From contig NZ_CP083761.1 in the NCBI RefSeq assembly GCF_023558375.1, positions 4,915,001-4,979,000 on the forward strand: 64,000 nt of DNA, read 5' to 3'. The DNA comes from Chroococcidiopsis sp. CCMEE 29. Lineage in GTDB: Bacteria; Cyanobacteriota; Cyanobacteriia; Cyanobacteriales; Chroococcidiopsidaceae. The notes beneath the pieces are model-generated. The model was not told where the DNA came from and did not search any database. It was given only the letters and a program-made list of their open reading frames with translations. The position numbers and the translations under genes are program-made. How positions within the stretch are numbered: position 1 is the stretch's first letter; the number at the start of each line of letters is the position of its first letter. Shown one piece after another: positions 34,229-43,547 of the stretch.

Positions 34229-34903
34229 GTGCAAAGAGTGCTTGAACCAGAAGTCATGGACACCTGGGAGGAGGCGGTTGACTACGATGCTATGGATTTC
34301 GTGGAGGTCAATACTGCTTTTGCCCAACGAGCAATCGAGTTAGGTCCACTTGCGGCAAAAGTTTTAGACGCTGGTACTGGTACAGCTCGAATTCCAGTTT
34401 TGCTTTGCCAGATGAATCCTCAGTGGCGGGTTTGGGGCGTCGACCTGGCGCAAAATATGTTACAAATCGGCTACCAGCACGTTGAGCAGACTGGTTTGCA
34501 AAACCAGATTGTACTGGAATTGATCGATGCTAAGCAGCTACCTTACGAGACTGGGCATTTCGAGATGGTTATCTCTAATAGCCTTGTACATCATTTGCCT
34601 AACCCTTTGCCCTTCTTTCAGGAACTGAAGCGAGTGCTACAGCCAAATGGAGCTATCCTAATCCGAGATTTAATTCGACCCCCCGATCGGGCAACCATGA
34701 ATCGCTTAGTTGAAAGTATTGGTACGCAATATAACGAACACCAGAAGAAGTTATTTCGTGATTCTCTCCAAGCAGCGCTTACGCTGGATGAGGTGAATCA
34801 GCTGATATCACAAGCCGGATTGCAAGGCGTAGGAGTTTACCAATCATCTGACCGACATTGGACAGCGGAACGGGGGTGGATCTTAGACTGTTTGCAAAAA
34901 TAA
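34229..34903 (+). CDS. Class I SAM-dependent methyltransferase
   Basis: 224 residues from GTG 34229 with AAGGAAA just upstream. Motif I is [20 protein letters not shown], then [15 protein letters not shown], and [20 protein letters not shown]. The next segment [20 protein letters not shown] is typical of Methyltransf_11/25 enzymes. Substrate not identifiable. Same strand as and close to the phosphoribosyltransferase gene and pyrD, so a loose operon is possible. Confidence 0.85.
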   Translation: MQRVLEPEVMDTWEEAVDYDAMDFVEVNTAFAQRAIELGPLAAKVLDAGTGTARIPVLLCQMNPQWRVWGVDLAQNMLQIGYQHVEQTGLQNQIVLELIDAKQLPYETGHFEMVISNSLVHHLPNPLPFFQELKRVLQPNGAILIRDLIRPPDRATMNRLVESIGTQYNEHQKKLFRDSLQAALTLDEVNQLISQAGLQGVGVYQSSDRHWTAERGWILDCLQK

Positions 34904-34973
34904 GTGTTGTGTTGGGGAAGCAGGGGGAGTATGGGGAGCAGGGGGAGCAAGAAGAAAAGAGGATTCAGTAATT

Positions 34974-36146
34974 TTGCAGCGGCAAGAGAGTAAGTTGAAC
35001 TCAGGAAAGGGATTGGATATTTATCAAGTTGGAATTAGACCGCTGTTGTTCACTGGGTTAAAAGCTGACCCAGAATGGTTACACCAGCAAACGATAGGCT
35101 TTCTAGGTTGGTTAGATCAAAACAGTCATCGTCCGCTAGCAAAAGGGGTGCAAACCCAATTACAAAAGTCCTTTTGCTTAAGCGATCGTCGTTTGGAACA
35201 AAAGCTGTGGGGAACAACTTTCCCAAATCCTGTGGGTTTAGCAGCTGGATTTGATAAGGATGGAATTGCTGCTGGTGTTTGGTCGAACCTGGGATTTGGT
35301 TTTGCTGAACTGGGTACAGTGACATTCCAGGCACAACCGGGGAATCCCCGTCCCCGTTTATTTCGTTTGCCGCTAGATAAAGCTGCTCTAAACCGCATGG
35401 GGTTTAACAATTGTGGAGCTGCTGCAATGGCAACGAGATTGGCTGATACATTCAAAAGCGGTACAACCCACTCCATTCCGATGGGGATTAATTTGGGTAA
35501 ATCTAAAGTCACGTCTCTAGATAAAGCAGCAGCAGATTATCTTAGTAGCTTTCAGCTATTGAAAGATTGGGGAGACTATTTTGTTGTTAATGTGTCTTCA
35601 CCCAACACCCCAGGATTGCGATCGCTTCAAGATGCGACTCAGCTAAGTTTAATCTTGGATGCTCTGCAACAGGAAAACCAGGGGCAAAAACCAATTTTGG
35701 TCAAAATTGCCCCAGACTTGGAATGGGAAGCGATCGCAGATATCCTCTCAATTGCGAAAACCTACCATCTGGCTGGAATTATCGCCACCAATACTACTAT
35801 CCGCCGCGATGGACTGAAAACTCAGGTAATTGCGCCAACTGGCAAGTCTATCCAAGAAGAAGCGGGTGGAATTAGTGGTGCTCCCGTGCGCGATCGCTCT
35901 ACTGAAGTCATCCGCTTTATCTGGCAACAAACTCAGGGGCAACTGCCGATTATCGGTGTGGGCGGTATTTTTACTGCCGAAGATGCCTGGGAGAAAATTA
36001 CCGCTGGTGCTAGCCTTGTCCAGGTTTACACAGGCTGGATTTACGAAGGACCTTGGATGGTAAGTCGCATTTTGGCGGGTTTGCTGCAAAAGTTAGAGGA
36101 ACAAGGATTTGCTAACATCTCTGAGGCTGTAGGAATAAGGGATTAG
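34974..36146 (+). CDS. pyrD: Dihydroorotate dehydrogenase (quinone), class 2
   Basis: 390 residues; the start is a TTG at 34974 or a later codon near [17 protein letters not shown] and substrate motifs: [56 protein letters not shown] (catalytic Ser region of class 2), [32 protein letters not shown] and [20 protein letters not shown]. It oxidises dihydroorotate to orotate with quinone, bound to the membrane by its N-terminal helices. The 3' end lies 24 bp before an IS4-family element. Confidence 0.96.
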   Translation: MQRQESKLNSGKGLDIYQVGIRPLLFTGLKADPEWLHQQTIGFLGWLDQNSHRPLAKGVQTQLQKSFCLSDRRLEQKLWGTTFPNPVGLAAGFDKDGIAAGVWSNLGFGFAELGTVTFQAQPGNPRPRLFRLPLDKAALNRMGFNNCGAAAMATRLADTFKSGTTHSIPMGINLGKSKVTSLDKAAADYLSSFQLLKDWGDYFVVNVSSPNTPGLRSLQDATQLSLILDALQQENQGQKPILVKIAPDLEWEAIADILSIAKTYHLAGIIATNTTIRRDGLKTQVIAPTGKSIQEEAGGISGAPVRDRSTEVIRFIWQQTQGQLPIIGVGGIFTAEDAWEKITAGASLVQVYTGWIYEGPWMVSRILAGLLQKLEEQGFANISEAVGIRD

Positions 36147-36169
36147 GGGTTAGGGGTTAGGGGCTGCTT

Positions 36170-37442
36170 GACTGACAAAACTAAGAAGCTGGAAAGCGTC
36201 TGAGGACGGTGAATTCACGCTCGAAGGAATCATTGTGTTGTCGCTTGGAAGCAAGGGCAGGTTGAGGGTCATGCAAACTTGAGAGGCACCGATAAACCTG
36301 AATCTTCCATTGGTGGGTGATGGCGAGGCGAATCCAATTCCAACCAATTTTCAGATAACTCATGCCCCGATTCGAGTGAGTATCGACTTGGCGACGCTTG
36401 CCCGACGCGACCACCTGCACTCCTTGCAGCACCAGAAACAGCATGGTCAAGGCAATCACCCCGCATAAGTGCGAGAGGGCAAACTTGTCCCGCAACCTGG
36501 AGGCTTCGAGATTGAATCCGTTCGACTTGAGATCCAAAAAGGATTGCTCGACCTGAAACCGGAGTCGGTATTGAGCAAACGTTTGCAAGTTCGTCCATCG
36601 CTCACAATCGTCCAATCCTCGCCACTGGGCTTGTCATGGGCAAACGCTAGGTAAACGTTGGGGTAGGGTTTGGTTTTACCCACCGACACCATCGGCGTAA
36701 AATAAGCTTGTCCGGGCTGCAACGGGATGGACGACACTTTGCGCCATTGTCCTTGGTACTGAAACTGAAATGAACGTTTAATCCGAATCCGAAAATGCCA
36801 ACTCAGATTCTCTCGGAGGTACTTCATCAGTTTGCCATCGGCGAAGCCCCGGTCTGCCAGCAGGACAATTGCTACCCCATCGGGCAGGATTGTTTGAGCT
36901 TGTCGCAGGACCCGCTGAATCGTCCATAACCGGACGGTGCTGCTGGAGTGTGCCACCACTCGCCAAGCAATGGGAACGGTTCTGCCTCGATCCACCACGC
37001 CCACCCACACGATGCAAAAACAATTCCATACCACCGTCGTGTCCAGGCTCAAATACAGCCGTTTCTGGCTCCACTCAGACAGGGCTTGCTCAATCAGGGC
37101 ATGATGAGCGGCAATGACATTAATGCGTCGATTTGACAACCAACGCCGAAACCGTCTCTGATGCGACTGCGCGACTTGAGCTCGGCTAATCACATACACG
37201 CCAAACCCGCCCAGATGCACGTTCTGGCTTTGAATCATCCCTATCATCATCCAGCAGAGCGTTTGTAAGTGCCGCGCATCTTGCCATTGAATCTCACATT
37301 GACTCAGATATTGCGACAACGCATCATAGAGACGGGAAGTAGGAGCCATTGATTTTGCTGTTAGGTGTGGTAACTTTCCAGCTTAAACCAGGCTCTGCTT
37401 CCCTCCTAGCTTGACTTTCGACCTCAACATCTTTTGTCAGTC
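36170..37442 (-). mobile_element. IS4-family element, second type (frameshifted transposase)
   Basis: The ends share GACTGACAAAA: near 36170 reading inward and at 37442 reading inward on the other strand. About 1.27 kb. No target duplication is visible. It is not the same element as the one at 12846-14151. It ends exactly at the 3' end of the broken kinase gene at 37437, whose stop codon lies in the terminal repeat. Confidence 0.7.
36181..37349 (-). pseudogene. IS4-family transposase broken by a one-base shift
   Basis: Frame 1 (37349 down to about 36600) gives the N-terminal and central parts: RLYLSLDTTVVWNCFCIVWV (Asp), IVLLADRGFADGKLMKYL (Asp). The C-terminal part continues in a different frame (36615 to 36181): YRLRFQVEQSFLDLKSNGF is a perfect IS4 Y-2-R-3-E-6-K signature, and RGMSYLKIGWNWIRLAI follows. 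The break is at VSD/GR near 36600, about one base missing. No programmed-shift sequence is obvious, so this copy is probably dead. Confidence 0.8.
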
Positions 37443-38272
37443 AGTCAGGTCAGTCAGGGTTTCTAACTGATCAATCTCAACCTTCAAAACTTGATCTTTA
37501 GTTGGAGTTGGTGAAGATTGGCTGGGGTGAGCAGATTTAATACGCTTTTTCTGAGAAGACGAGTTTGGTGCTAATTCACCTCTAGTTAGTTCTGTTTTAA
37601 CACCCTCAATAAATGCCTTTCTTAACTCTGGTACAGAGGCAACAAAAAAGACCACTAGCAAAAATAAGGTCAAGAAACTTCCATGGATAATCAAGCCCCA
37701 TATTGTCCAAGCTCTTTGATGGGCTTTGAACGCAGATCCACTACTCCACTTGCGGCTTTTCCACGCCCATTCGTTGCCTTTCACACCCAGCACAAATGAC
37801 ATTATCCAGCCAACGTATGGTGTCCAAGCTAATAGACCAATCCAAACTCGGTTAGGGAAAAGCCATAAACTAGGCAATAAAAAAGCTCCCCAGTTCCAGC
37901 CCTTAATCTCATCTGGCACCTGGATGGAGTGATCAAATATGCCACCCTGTCCAGAATTATTTACAGGAGCAGGAGCTTTAAACTCAGTAGGCTTGGTAGC
38001 TGCATAAGTTCGGTTAGAGAGATTGGATTGCAACAGTTGGGTAGGTTTATTAGCTGCATAAGTCCGCTTAGTGGGATTTGATTGCAGAAGTTGCGAAATT
38101 TCATCAGCTGATTTGAAACGCTGAGAAGGTTGCCTATGCAGCATTTGGTTAAGAATTTTCGTCAGGAGAGGGCTGAGGATTAATTCTCGATGCCACGTCC
38201 AATGCAGTGTATTCTGATCCAGTAAATCTTGAGGTTGTTTACCAGTCATTAAAACAAGTGCGCTAACGGCTA

Positions 38273-39491
38273 GTAGACCACCACGCTGATTTTGACAAGC
38301 GGAATGAGATTGGAGAAACTAAAGAAAAACCAGAAACTCCAATGCCAGAAAAATTCATTGTCAACCTCAATACAGAAGAACGAGAATACTTGCATCAATT
38401 AACGCATAAGGGTAAATGTCCAGCTCGTGTGTTCAAGCGAGCACATATCCTGTTGCTTGCCGATGAAGGACATGCTGATGAAACAATTGCTCAAATGCTA
38501 CATGTGGGAGAATCAACGGTACATCGGACTCGTCAAAAGTGTGTAGATGGTGGAGTTAAGTTTGCCTTGAGCGAGCAACCTCGTCCAGGCGGAAAACGTA
38601 AATTGGATGGACGCGCAGAAGCTTTTCTGATAGCAACGGCTTGTAGTGATGCGCCGACAGGACAGAAACGATGGACGATGCAGATGTTAGCAGATCGCCT
38701 CGTGGAACTACAGCTAGTGGACAGCATCTCAGACGAGACGGTACGACGAGTGTTAGAAAAAACGACATCAAGCCGTGGTTAAACCAACAGTGGTGCATTT
38801 CACAGGTGAATGCAGATTTTATCTGGCGGATGGAGGAGGTTTTAGACTTGTACGAGCAACCCTACAATCCATGTGAGCCGGTGGTTTGCTTTGATGAGCG
38901 CCCCGTGCAACTAGTGAGCGAAACCCGCACCCCACTTCCTCGAGAACCAGGAAAACCAAAGCGTTATGACTATGAGTACAAGCGTGAAGGCACGTGCAAT
39001 CTATTTGCCTTTTTTCAACCGTTAGCACAGTGGCGACATATCAAAGTGACTGACCAACGCACTGCACAAGATTTTGCCTTGTGTATGCAGTATTTGGTGG
39101 ATGTCTTATTCCCATTTGCACACCTAATTCATGTTGTGTTGGACAACTTGAACACCCATACGCCCGCTGCTTTGTATCAAACCTTTGACGCGGTTGAAGC
39201 TCGTCGTATTCTCGAGAAGTTACAGTTTCACTACACTCCAGTTCATGGCAGTTGGTTAAATATGGTCGAACTGGAACTATCGGTTTTATCTGGTCAATGT
39301 TTAGAGCGTCGCATTCCGTCCACTGAAGAACTGTCTAGAGAAGTCGCAGCATGGGAAGCATCTCGTAATCAGGCTCAAGCAAGCGTGAACTGGCGTTTCA
39401 CTAACACTCAAGCACGAATCAAGCTAGAACGTTTGTATCCTCAACCAAGCCTGTCAGAATCTAGCCTGTCAAAATTGTAGTGGTGGTCTAC
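38273..39491 (+). mobile_element. IS630-family insertion sequence, copy 2
   Basis: 1219 bp; same ends, same length and the same encoded proteins as copy 1 at 9553-10771. TA duplications lie at 38271-38272 and 39492-39493, and the target again reads CTAGG. It is in the same orientation as copy 1, so recombination between them could delete 28.7 kb. Confidence 0.95.
38342..39480 (+). CDS. IS630-family transposase made by a -1 frameshift (copy 2)
   Basis: Same two frames as copy 1: 38342-38782 for the helix-turn-helix part and a second frame open to 39480 for the DDE part, joined at GAAAAAAC. All residues listed for copy 1 are present. As the copies look identical, transposition was recent. Confidence 0.9.
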
Positions 39492-40271
39492 TAGGGCGTA
39501 CAAGTCACTGTGAGGCGCTACTATGCCAAGCCGCAGTTGCTCATCGGGTGCATATCCAACCTTCCCTAAACAAGTGGCTCCACTAACAGCACGATTTCGC
39601 ACTCCTGCTACCTGAGTTGCGACATCTATAGCTACTTGTTTAACGCCACCCAGATCAATTAAGACAGGCTGCTTATCTTTAGCACGAAGGATGATGTTAT
39701 CAGGAGAAATATCACGGTGGATAACTCCCTGACGATGAAGATAACTTAAGACTGGCAGCAGTTCACGGAATAGTTGTAAGATTTCTGCTTCATTAAAGCA
39801 CTTCCCTTGGCTTAGCCTTTGATCTAACAAAGACTGATAATTTTGTCCTTCTATAAAGTCTTCAACTAAAAAGAGTCGTTTACCCTCGCGAAACATTTCC
39901 CACAACTGAGGAATTTGGGGATGCTGAAGTTGGTGAAGAGTAATAGCTTCTCGTTCAAATAGCTCCTCAGCTTTCTGAAGTGCTTGAGTACCCTGAACAT
40001 TGGGTACAAACTCTTTAATGGCAACTTTTTCGTGAAAGCGACCTGTGTCTTCTGCTAGGTAAGTTCTACCAAACCCTCCTTGACCAAGCTGTTGCTGAAT
40101 CAGGTAGCGATCGCGCAGTCGAGTTCCAGACGGCAACTCTCCAAGTCCATTTTCAGAAGAGGTTACTTGTGTTGTATGAGACTTCGCTATTGGCAGCGGC
40201 TCACCACATTGTTGACAGAATCTTGCTCCTAATAGAATCTGGTGTCCCTTGCTACATATAACAAGACTCAT

Positions 40272-40710
40272 AAGCTGCCGATTTTGTAATAGAAAAATAT
40301 AAGAAAGTTAAAATACTATGCATGTAAACAGTTCGATTCATAACTGAACTGTTCGCTAGTAGCAGAGCTTGATCTAGCTGTAGACAATACAACTACAAAT
40401 CGAAGGTAACTTTACTTATATTTGGCTCCAACCGAAGTTTCACCGAAAACTTCGGTTGGTTTAACTATTGCCGTAGAAAACTTCAGTGATTACACAGTTG
40501 GCGCTCCAAGTCTCAGAAATTTCTTATACTGAAGTAGTTAATCAAGCCTCAATGCCTCAAGGAACCACACCCTAATGGAAATGGGATTATTGCGCTCGTC
40601 CTATTCCCATGCAGAAATTCCTGCTCCTACGAGGATAGGAAGCTCTCACGAACTAGAAAACCAGTACCGGTATTTTGGTATCAGCACCTTCGTACAAAAT
40701 CTAAGGCTAT
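40272..40710. other. Intergenic with a strong hairpin
   Basis: About 440 bases between the broken kinase and the next small gene. Besides the hairpin at 40428-40459 nothing is recognised. A 59-codon frame from ATG 40575 is not convincing. Confidence 0.5.
40428..40459. terminator. 13-bp perfect stem-loop
   Basis: CCAACCGAAGTTT, a 6-nt loop, then its exact reverse complement, followed by TTTAACT on the plus strand. Terminator-like, but no gene ends here on the plus strand and it lies upstream of the minus-strand kinase gene. Confidence 0.5.
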
Positions 40711-40971
40711 TCACTTCTGTACTAAACGTGCCTGAGCATCGTCGCGAATGAGTGGGATTCTGGAATAAATGTAAGCCCTTACATCGGAGACTTCTTCAAC
40801 ATCAAGCTGCTTTTTGTCTGCAACCTGTATCAGTAACTGTTGCAACAGATCCGCATCACTAAGTTTTAAAAGAAGGCTAGCATGGGTTTCTTCAATCACG
40901 AACCAAATCTGACGTAGTGTTGAAGATGTGACAGGGCACATCTTTGTTGTACTTGCTCGTTGCTCTTTCAC
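40711..40971 (-). CDS. Small hypothetical protein
   Basis: 86 residues from GTG 40971 (GGAG 6 nt upstream); ATG 40941 (MCPVTSSTLRQIWFV) is an alternative start. Helical: SSTLRQIWFVIEETHASLLL, SDADLLQQLLIQVADKKQLD, VSDVRAYIYSRIPLIRDDAQ. No signal or membrane segment. It resembles small cyanobacterial proteins of unknown function with the T-L-R-Q-x-W start, but I cannot name the family. Next upstream gene on the strand is the LabA-like gene. Confidence 0.6.
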   Translation of the reverse strand: MKEQRASTTKMCPVTSSTLRQIWFVIEETHASLLLKLSDADLLQQLLIQVADKKQLDVEEVSDVRAYIYSRIPLIRDDAQARLVQK

Positions 40972-41066
40972 CCTTCACTCCAAAAATAGTTTAATGAATA
41001 GTCAACTTAGTGTTTGTCTGAGCCTCATTTCGGTAATGAGCATAGTTCCCTGAGACTGCTGTCTAA

Positions 41067-41678
41067 TTATCTAGTCCGCTCTTTTTGAATGTTTTGTTTA
41101 ATTTCTTCCAAGTCGGTATAGCAGTCAGCAACACTGAGCAGGCTGTCACTAGCCAGTAAGCCTAAACTGACCACTTCAACTTGGACTCCTTGGTAGGAGA
41201 CAGCATTAACTGCATAGATAAGCTCACTCTCTGCACTTAGGAGAACAAAAGTACTGCAATATCTTGCTAAGGTCAGCATATCGATAGCTATCTCGACATC
41301 TAGATTCGCTTTTTTGGAACCATTTGGATGTTGAATCAGCTCCTTTGTAACTACACGGTAGCCATTGCGGCGCATCCAGAGCAGGAAGCTCTGCTGTTTT
41401 TTGTTTGTGCTATCAATTACTGTATAGAAATAAGCTCGGAGCAGCTTACGCTTTTTGATTAAACAGCGAAGTAGTTTGGTATAATCAATTTCAACATTGA
41501 GGTGCGTTGCTGCATAGAACAAATTTGAGGCATCAATAAAAATGGCAACACGCTCTTGATCGTCATTGGAAACATTTGGATTCTCAATAACTCTCACCCG
41601 TGGCTGCTCAAATGCTTGCTGTTGCTCCGACTCTATACTTAGCTTTTTATTTAGTTGAGGGCGAGGAATCAACTGCAT
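41067..41678 (-). CDS. NYN-domain protein (LabA/DUF88-like)
   Basis: 203 residues. The NYN PIN-like nuclease fold begins at RVAIFIDASNLFYAATHLNV (first Asp and Asn), with YTKLLRCLIKKRKLLRAYFY, ANLDVEIAIDMLTLARYCST (two Asp) and TFVLLSAESELIYAVNAVSY. In most relatives the last motif is SGDSDF; here it is SAESEL, so Asp is replaced by Glu and the metal site may be weaker. LabA of Synechococcus affects circadian output, and other relatives are RNases. A 45-residue N-terminal tail is not conserved-looking. Confidence 0.85.
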   Translation of the reverse strand: MQLIPRPQLNKKLSIESEQQQAFEQPRVRVIENPNVSNDDQERVAIFIDASNLFYAATHLNVEIDYTKLLRCLIKKRKLLRAYFYTVIDSTNKKQQSFLLWMRRNGYRVVTKELIQHPNGSKKANLDVEIAIDMLTLARYCSTFVLLSAESELIYAVNAVSYQGVQVEVVSLGLLASDSLLSVADCYTDLEEIKQNIQKERTR

Positions 41679-41752
41679 CGTACTATAACTCCTTAGTACG
41701 TAATTTCTATCAACGAGAGCGCTGAAAATTACTCGACACTACACTCATGTCT

Positions 41753-42049
41753 TTAAAACAGAAAGAAAGTAGCTCTTTTTATACCTTTTGCGTAGATATG
41801 CATGCATAAAGTTTTATGTTTACTTAGCTTTTCAAATTCAATTTCCAGGTTGATTAATGTATTTAATGGTCTAAATCTAGTGTTGCTTGAGGGAGAAATT
41901 TGAAAGCTGAAATTAGGAACTTCTACCATTAGTTTTCCCTCCTGTATGTACAGTTCCCAAGTATTTCCCGTTTTGGGATTGAGGAAGACACCTGTTTTGG
42001 CTTCAAGTTCCCGATCTATGAGTTCAATTAAACTAGAGGAATTATTCAT
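41753..42049 (-). CDS. Small hypothetical protein
   Basis: 98 residues: SSLIELIDRELEAKTGVFLN, then NPKTGNTWELYIQEGKLMVE and VPNFSFQISPSSNTRFRPLN. Mixed beta pattern, no membrane segment. The C-terminus (HIYAKGIKRATFFLF) is hydrophobic. No family recognised. It is one of four small same-strand genes around the LabA-like gene, with AT-rich surroundings. Confidence 0.45.
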   Translation of the reverse strand: MNNSSSLIELIDRELEAKTGVFLNPKTGNTWELYIQEGKLMVEVPNFSFQISPSSNTRFRPLNTLINLEIEFEKLSKHKTLCMHIYAKGIKRATFFLF

Positions 42050-42180
42050 GAATTTTCTTTCCTACACTATAAAAGTCTTTAAATTAAATTCTTTTTTACT
42101 GACCGTAATCCCAAACAGTCTATTAGGGGTATTACCGAAATAGCAGCCAAACCTTAATTTAATAGCCTGTTTGACTGAGA

Positions 42181-42453
42181 TCACCAAGAAATCTTTATAC
42201 AAAAACGACTATCTTTTTTAGAGAAAGTGTTGTAGTCGTCAGGTAGTTCGTTTAGAACCTGTTTCATTACCGCTTCAATCTCTCTACAGCTATAGGGAAA
42301 TCTACCTCCGCTTACTGCATTTGCAACTAACTCGTTTAGTACATGTTGGCGATTCCGGTACGGATAAGCAGTTACAAGTAGTTGATTATCATCAAGGTGT
42401 TTGAATTTGTCTACTTTATAAGTACCAGTACCTAAATACTCAGCTTTTAGCAT
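42181..42453 (-). CDS. Small hypothetical protein
   Basis: 90 residues: MLKAEYLGTGTYKVDKFKHL, QLLVTAYPYRNRQHVLNELV, VMKQVLNELPDDYNTFSKKD. Soluble, no signal peptide. No family recognised. The reading frame ends in a lysine/serine-rich tail. Neighbouring DNA is AT-rich like the rest of this block. Confidence 0.45.
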   Translation of the reverse strand: MLKAEYLGTGTYKVDKFKHLDDNQLLVTAYPYRNRQHVLNELVANAVSGGRFPYSCREIEAVMKQVLNELPDDYNTFSKKDSRFCIKISW

Positions 42454-42486
42454 CAGAAACTTTAAGGGTAATAGTTAACTAGTTAG

Positions 42487-42690
42487 AAGGTTTCTCAAAT
42501 CTATTTCAAATTCTTGAACTGGTGGAATTTAAAAGCGTTATTTGCAAATCCGGTCGTTCTGCTGGAAGGATCGCCCCAACTGGGCAGATTTACAGACAAA
42601 TATGAGGCAGATATCAATGAATTAGTAAAGCCTTTGCATCTATCGCTAATAATTGTTCAAGGCATAGTCATCTATACTCGAACTTCTTAA
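42487..42690 (+). pseudogene. Open frame without a normal start, possible gene remnant
   Basis: A 67-codon plus-strand frame reads FLNWWNLKALFANPVVLLEG and RFTDKYEADINELVKPLHLS before a stop at 42688-42690. It has a protein-like composition but no ATG or ribosome site, only a TTG at 42514. It may be the tail of a lost gene. The remaining gap of 42454-42806 shows nothing else. Confidence 0.2.
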
Positions 42691-42806
42691 AGAGCTTGCT
42701 CAAAAATATCTATTCAACTATATTAATCTTCAATAAGTTGTGAGATGTGGCATAGGCACCTTGCTTGTGCAGGCTAGAAGTCTACCCCACAAATTAAATC
42801 AGATCG

Positions 42807-43127
42807 CTATAGAACAGCCTTGTTAGACTTCTCTACTAACAAGTTTTTAGCTAATTCCTTAACTTCATTACTAGATACCAATTTTGAACTGGTTGCGTAA
42901 AACTCATTAACAGCACATAACTCTTGATTTGCATAATTTAACTCTTGCTTTATCTCTTTGAGTTCGTAATTTCTGTAACACAGTTCTAGCTTTAAGCTCT
43001 CTACTTGTTCCTTCAAGATCTCTACTGTCTCCTCAAGTTGCTGGATTTTGTCAGCGTTAACACCTGCTTCTATTTGAAGATAACTTTCTGGATTATGTAT
43101 TTTGAAGATGTTTTGAGTTTCTAACAT
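42807..43127 (-). CDS. Small coiled-coil protein
   Basis: 106 residues. Residues 25-80 form a heptad-repeat coiled coil (DKIQQLEETVEILKEQVESL, KLELCYRNYELKEIKQELNY). No other domain, signal or membrane segment. Probably a dimerising or scaffolding protein. Function unknown. It is the most upstream gene of the minus-strand small-gene block. Confidence 0.55.
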   Translation of the reverse strand: MLETQNIFKIHNPESYLQIEAGVNADKIQQLEETVEILKEQVESLKLELCYRNYELKEIKQELNYANQELCAVNEFYATSSKLVSSNEVKELAKNLLVEKSNKAVL

Positions 43128-43547
43128 AATAGTTACTTAAGTTGGGAAACTAGGTGCTTTTTAAGAGAAATACCAAGCATGAACTTGTTTGACAAAAACT
43201 AATTTTTACTAGTACTCACCTAATAATTCTTGATTGAGATTGTTGATAGTAGGTTTTACTCAAACCAACTTGAGTAAATTCACAGACCTTAAAACCTTCA
43301 AGACGTTTACAGTAGCAGCGATTGGCTAACTCAGCCAATCGCTGTACTTAAAGGTAACTATAGAAAAAGTATGTGAAAATTTTGTGAAGTAGTCAGCAAA
43401 TAATACTAAAATATGTCTGGAGTAGCACTAAGCTGAAGCCATCTGCAAACCATCTCACCTAAGAAGGGGTCAGAGGTCGGGGGTCAGGGATTAGAGCAGA
43501 TGTTCTAGAGAACGGGGTATTTAGCTAGCAAGGATGAATGGTTCCCT
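43128..43547. other. Intergenic between divergent genes
   Basis: 420 bases. CAGCGATTGGCT and AGCCAATCGCTG (43316-43344) form a 12-bp stem with a 5-nt loop. GGGGTCA-type heptamers are at about 43467-43490, as near 20.07 kb. AAGGATG lies just before the response regulator start. Confidence 0.55.

Larger units (their letters stand above)
37437..40271 (-). pseudogene. Serine/threonine protein kinase with C-terminal membrane part, split by IS630
   Basis: From ATG 40271: an N-terminal zinc ribbon (CSKGHQILLGARFCQQCGEP), then a kinase domain with LGQGGFGRTYLAED, VAIKEFVP (Lys), VIHRDISPDNIILR, VLIDLGGVKQ (DLG) and KVGYAPDEQLRLG. At HSDLYAL the IS630 (38273-39491) is inserted; removing it and one TA continues in frame as AVSALVLMTGKQPQDLLDQN, the end of the kinase domain. 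After LLQSN repeats come two hydrophobic segments (WIMSFVLGV, and GLIIHGSFLTLFLLVVFFVA) in a DUF-like domain. The end (LTDLTD) runs into an IS4 terminal repeat, so the 3' end may also be altered. The kinase lobe is cut short, so activity is doubtful. Confidence 0.88.

Noticed and set aside
40575-40754. 59-codon plus-strand open frame
   Set aside because: Overlaps the 3' end of the opposite gene, no ribosome site and no domain character.
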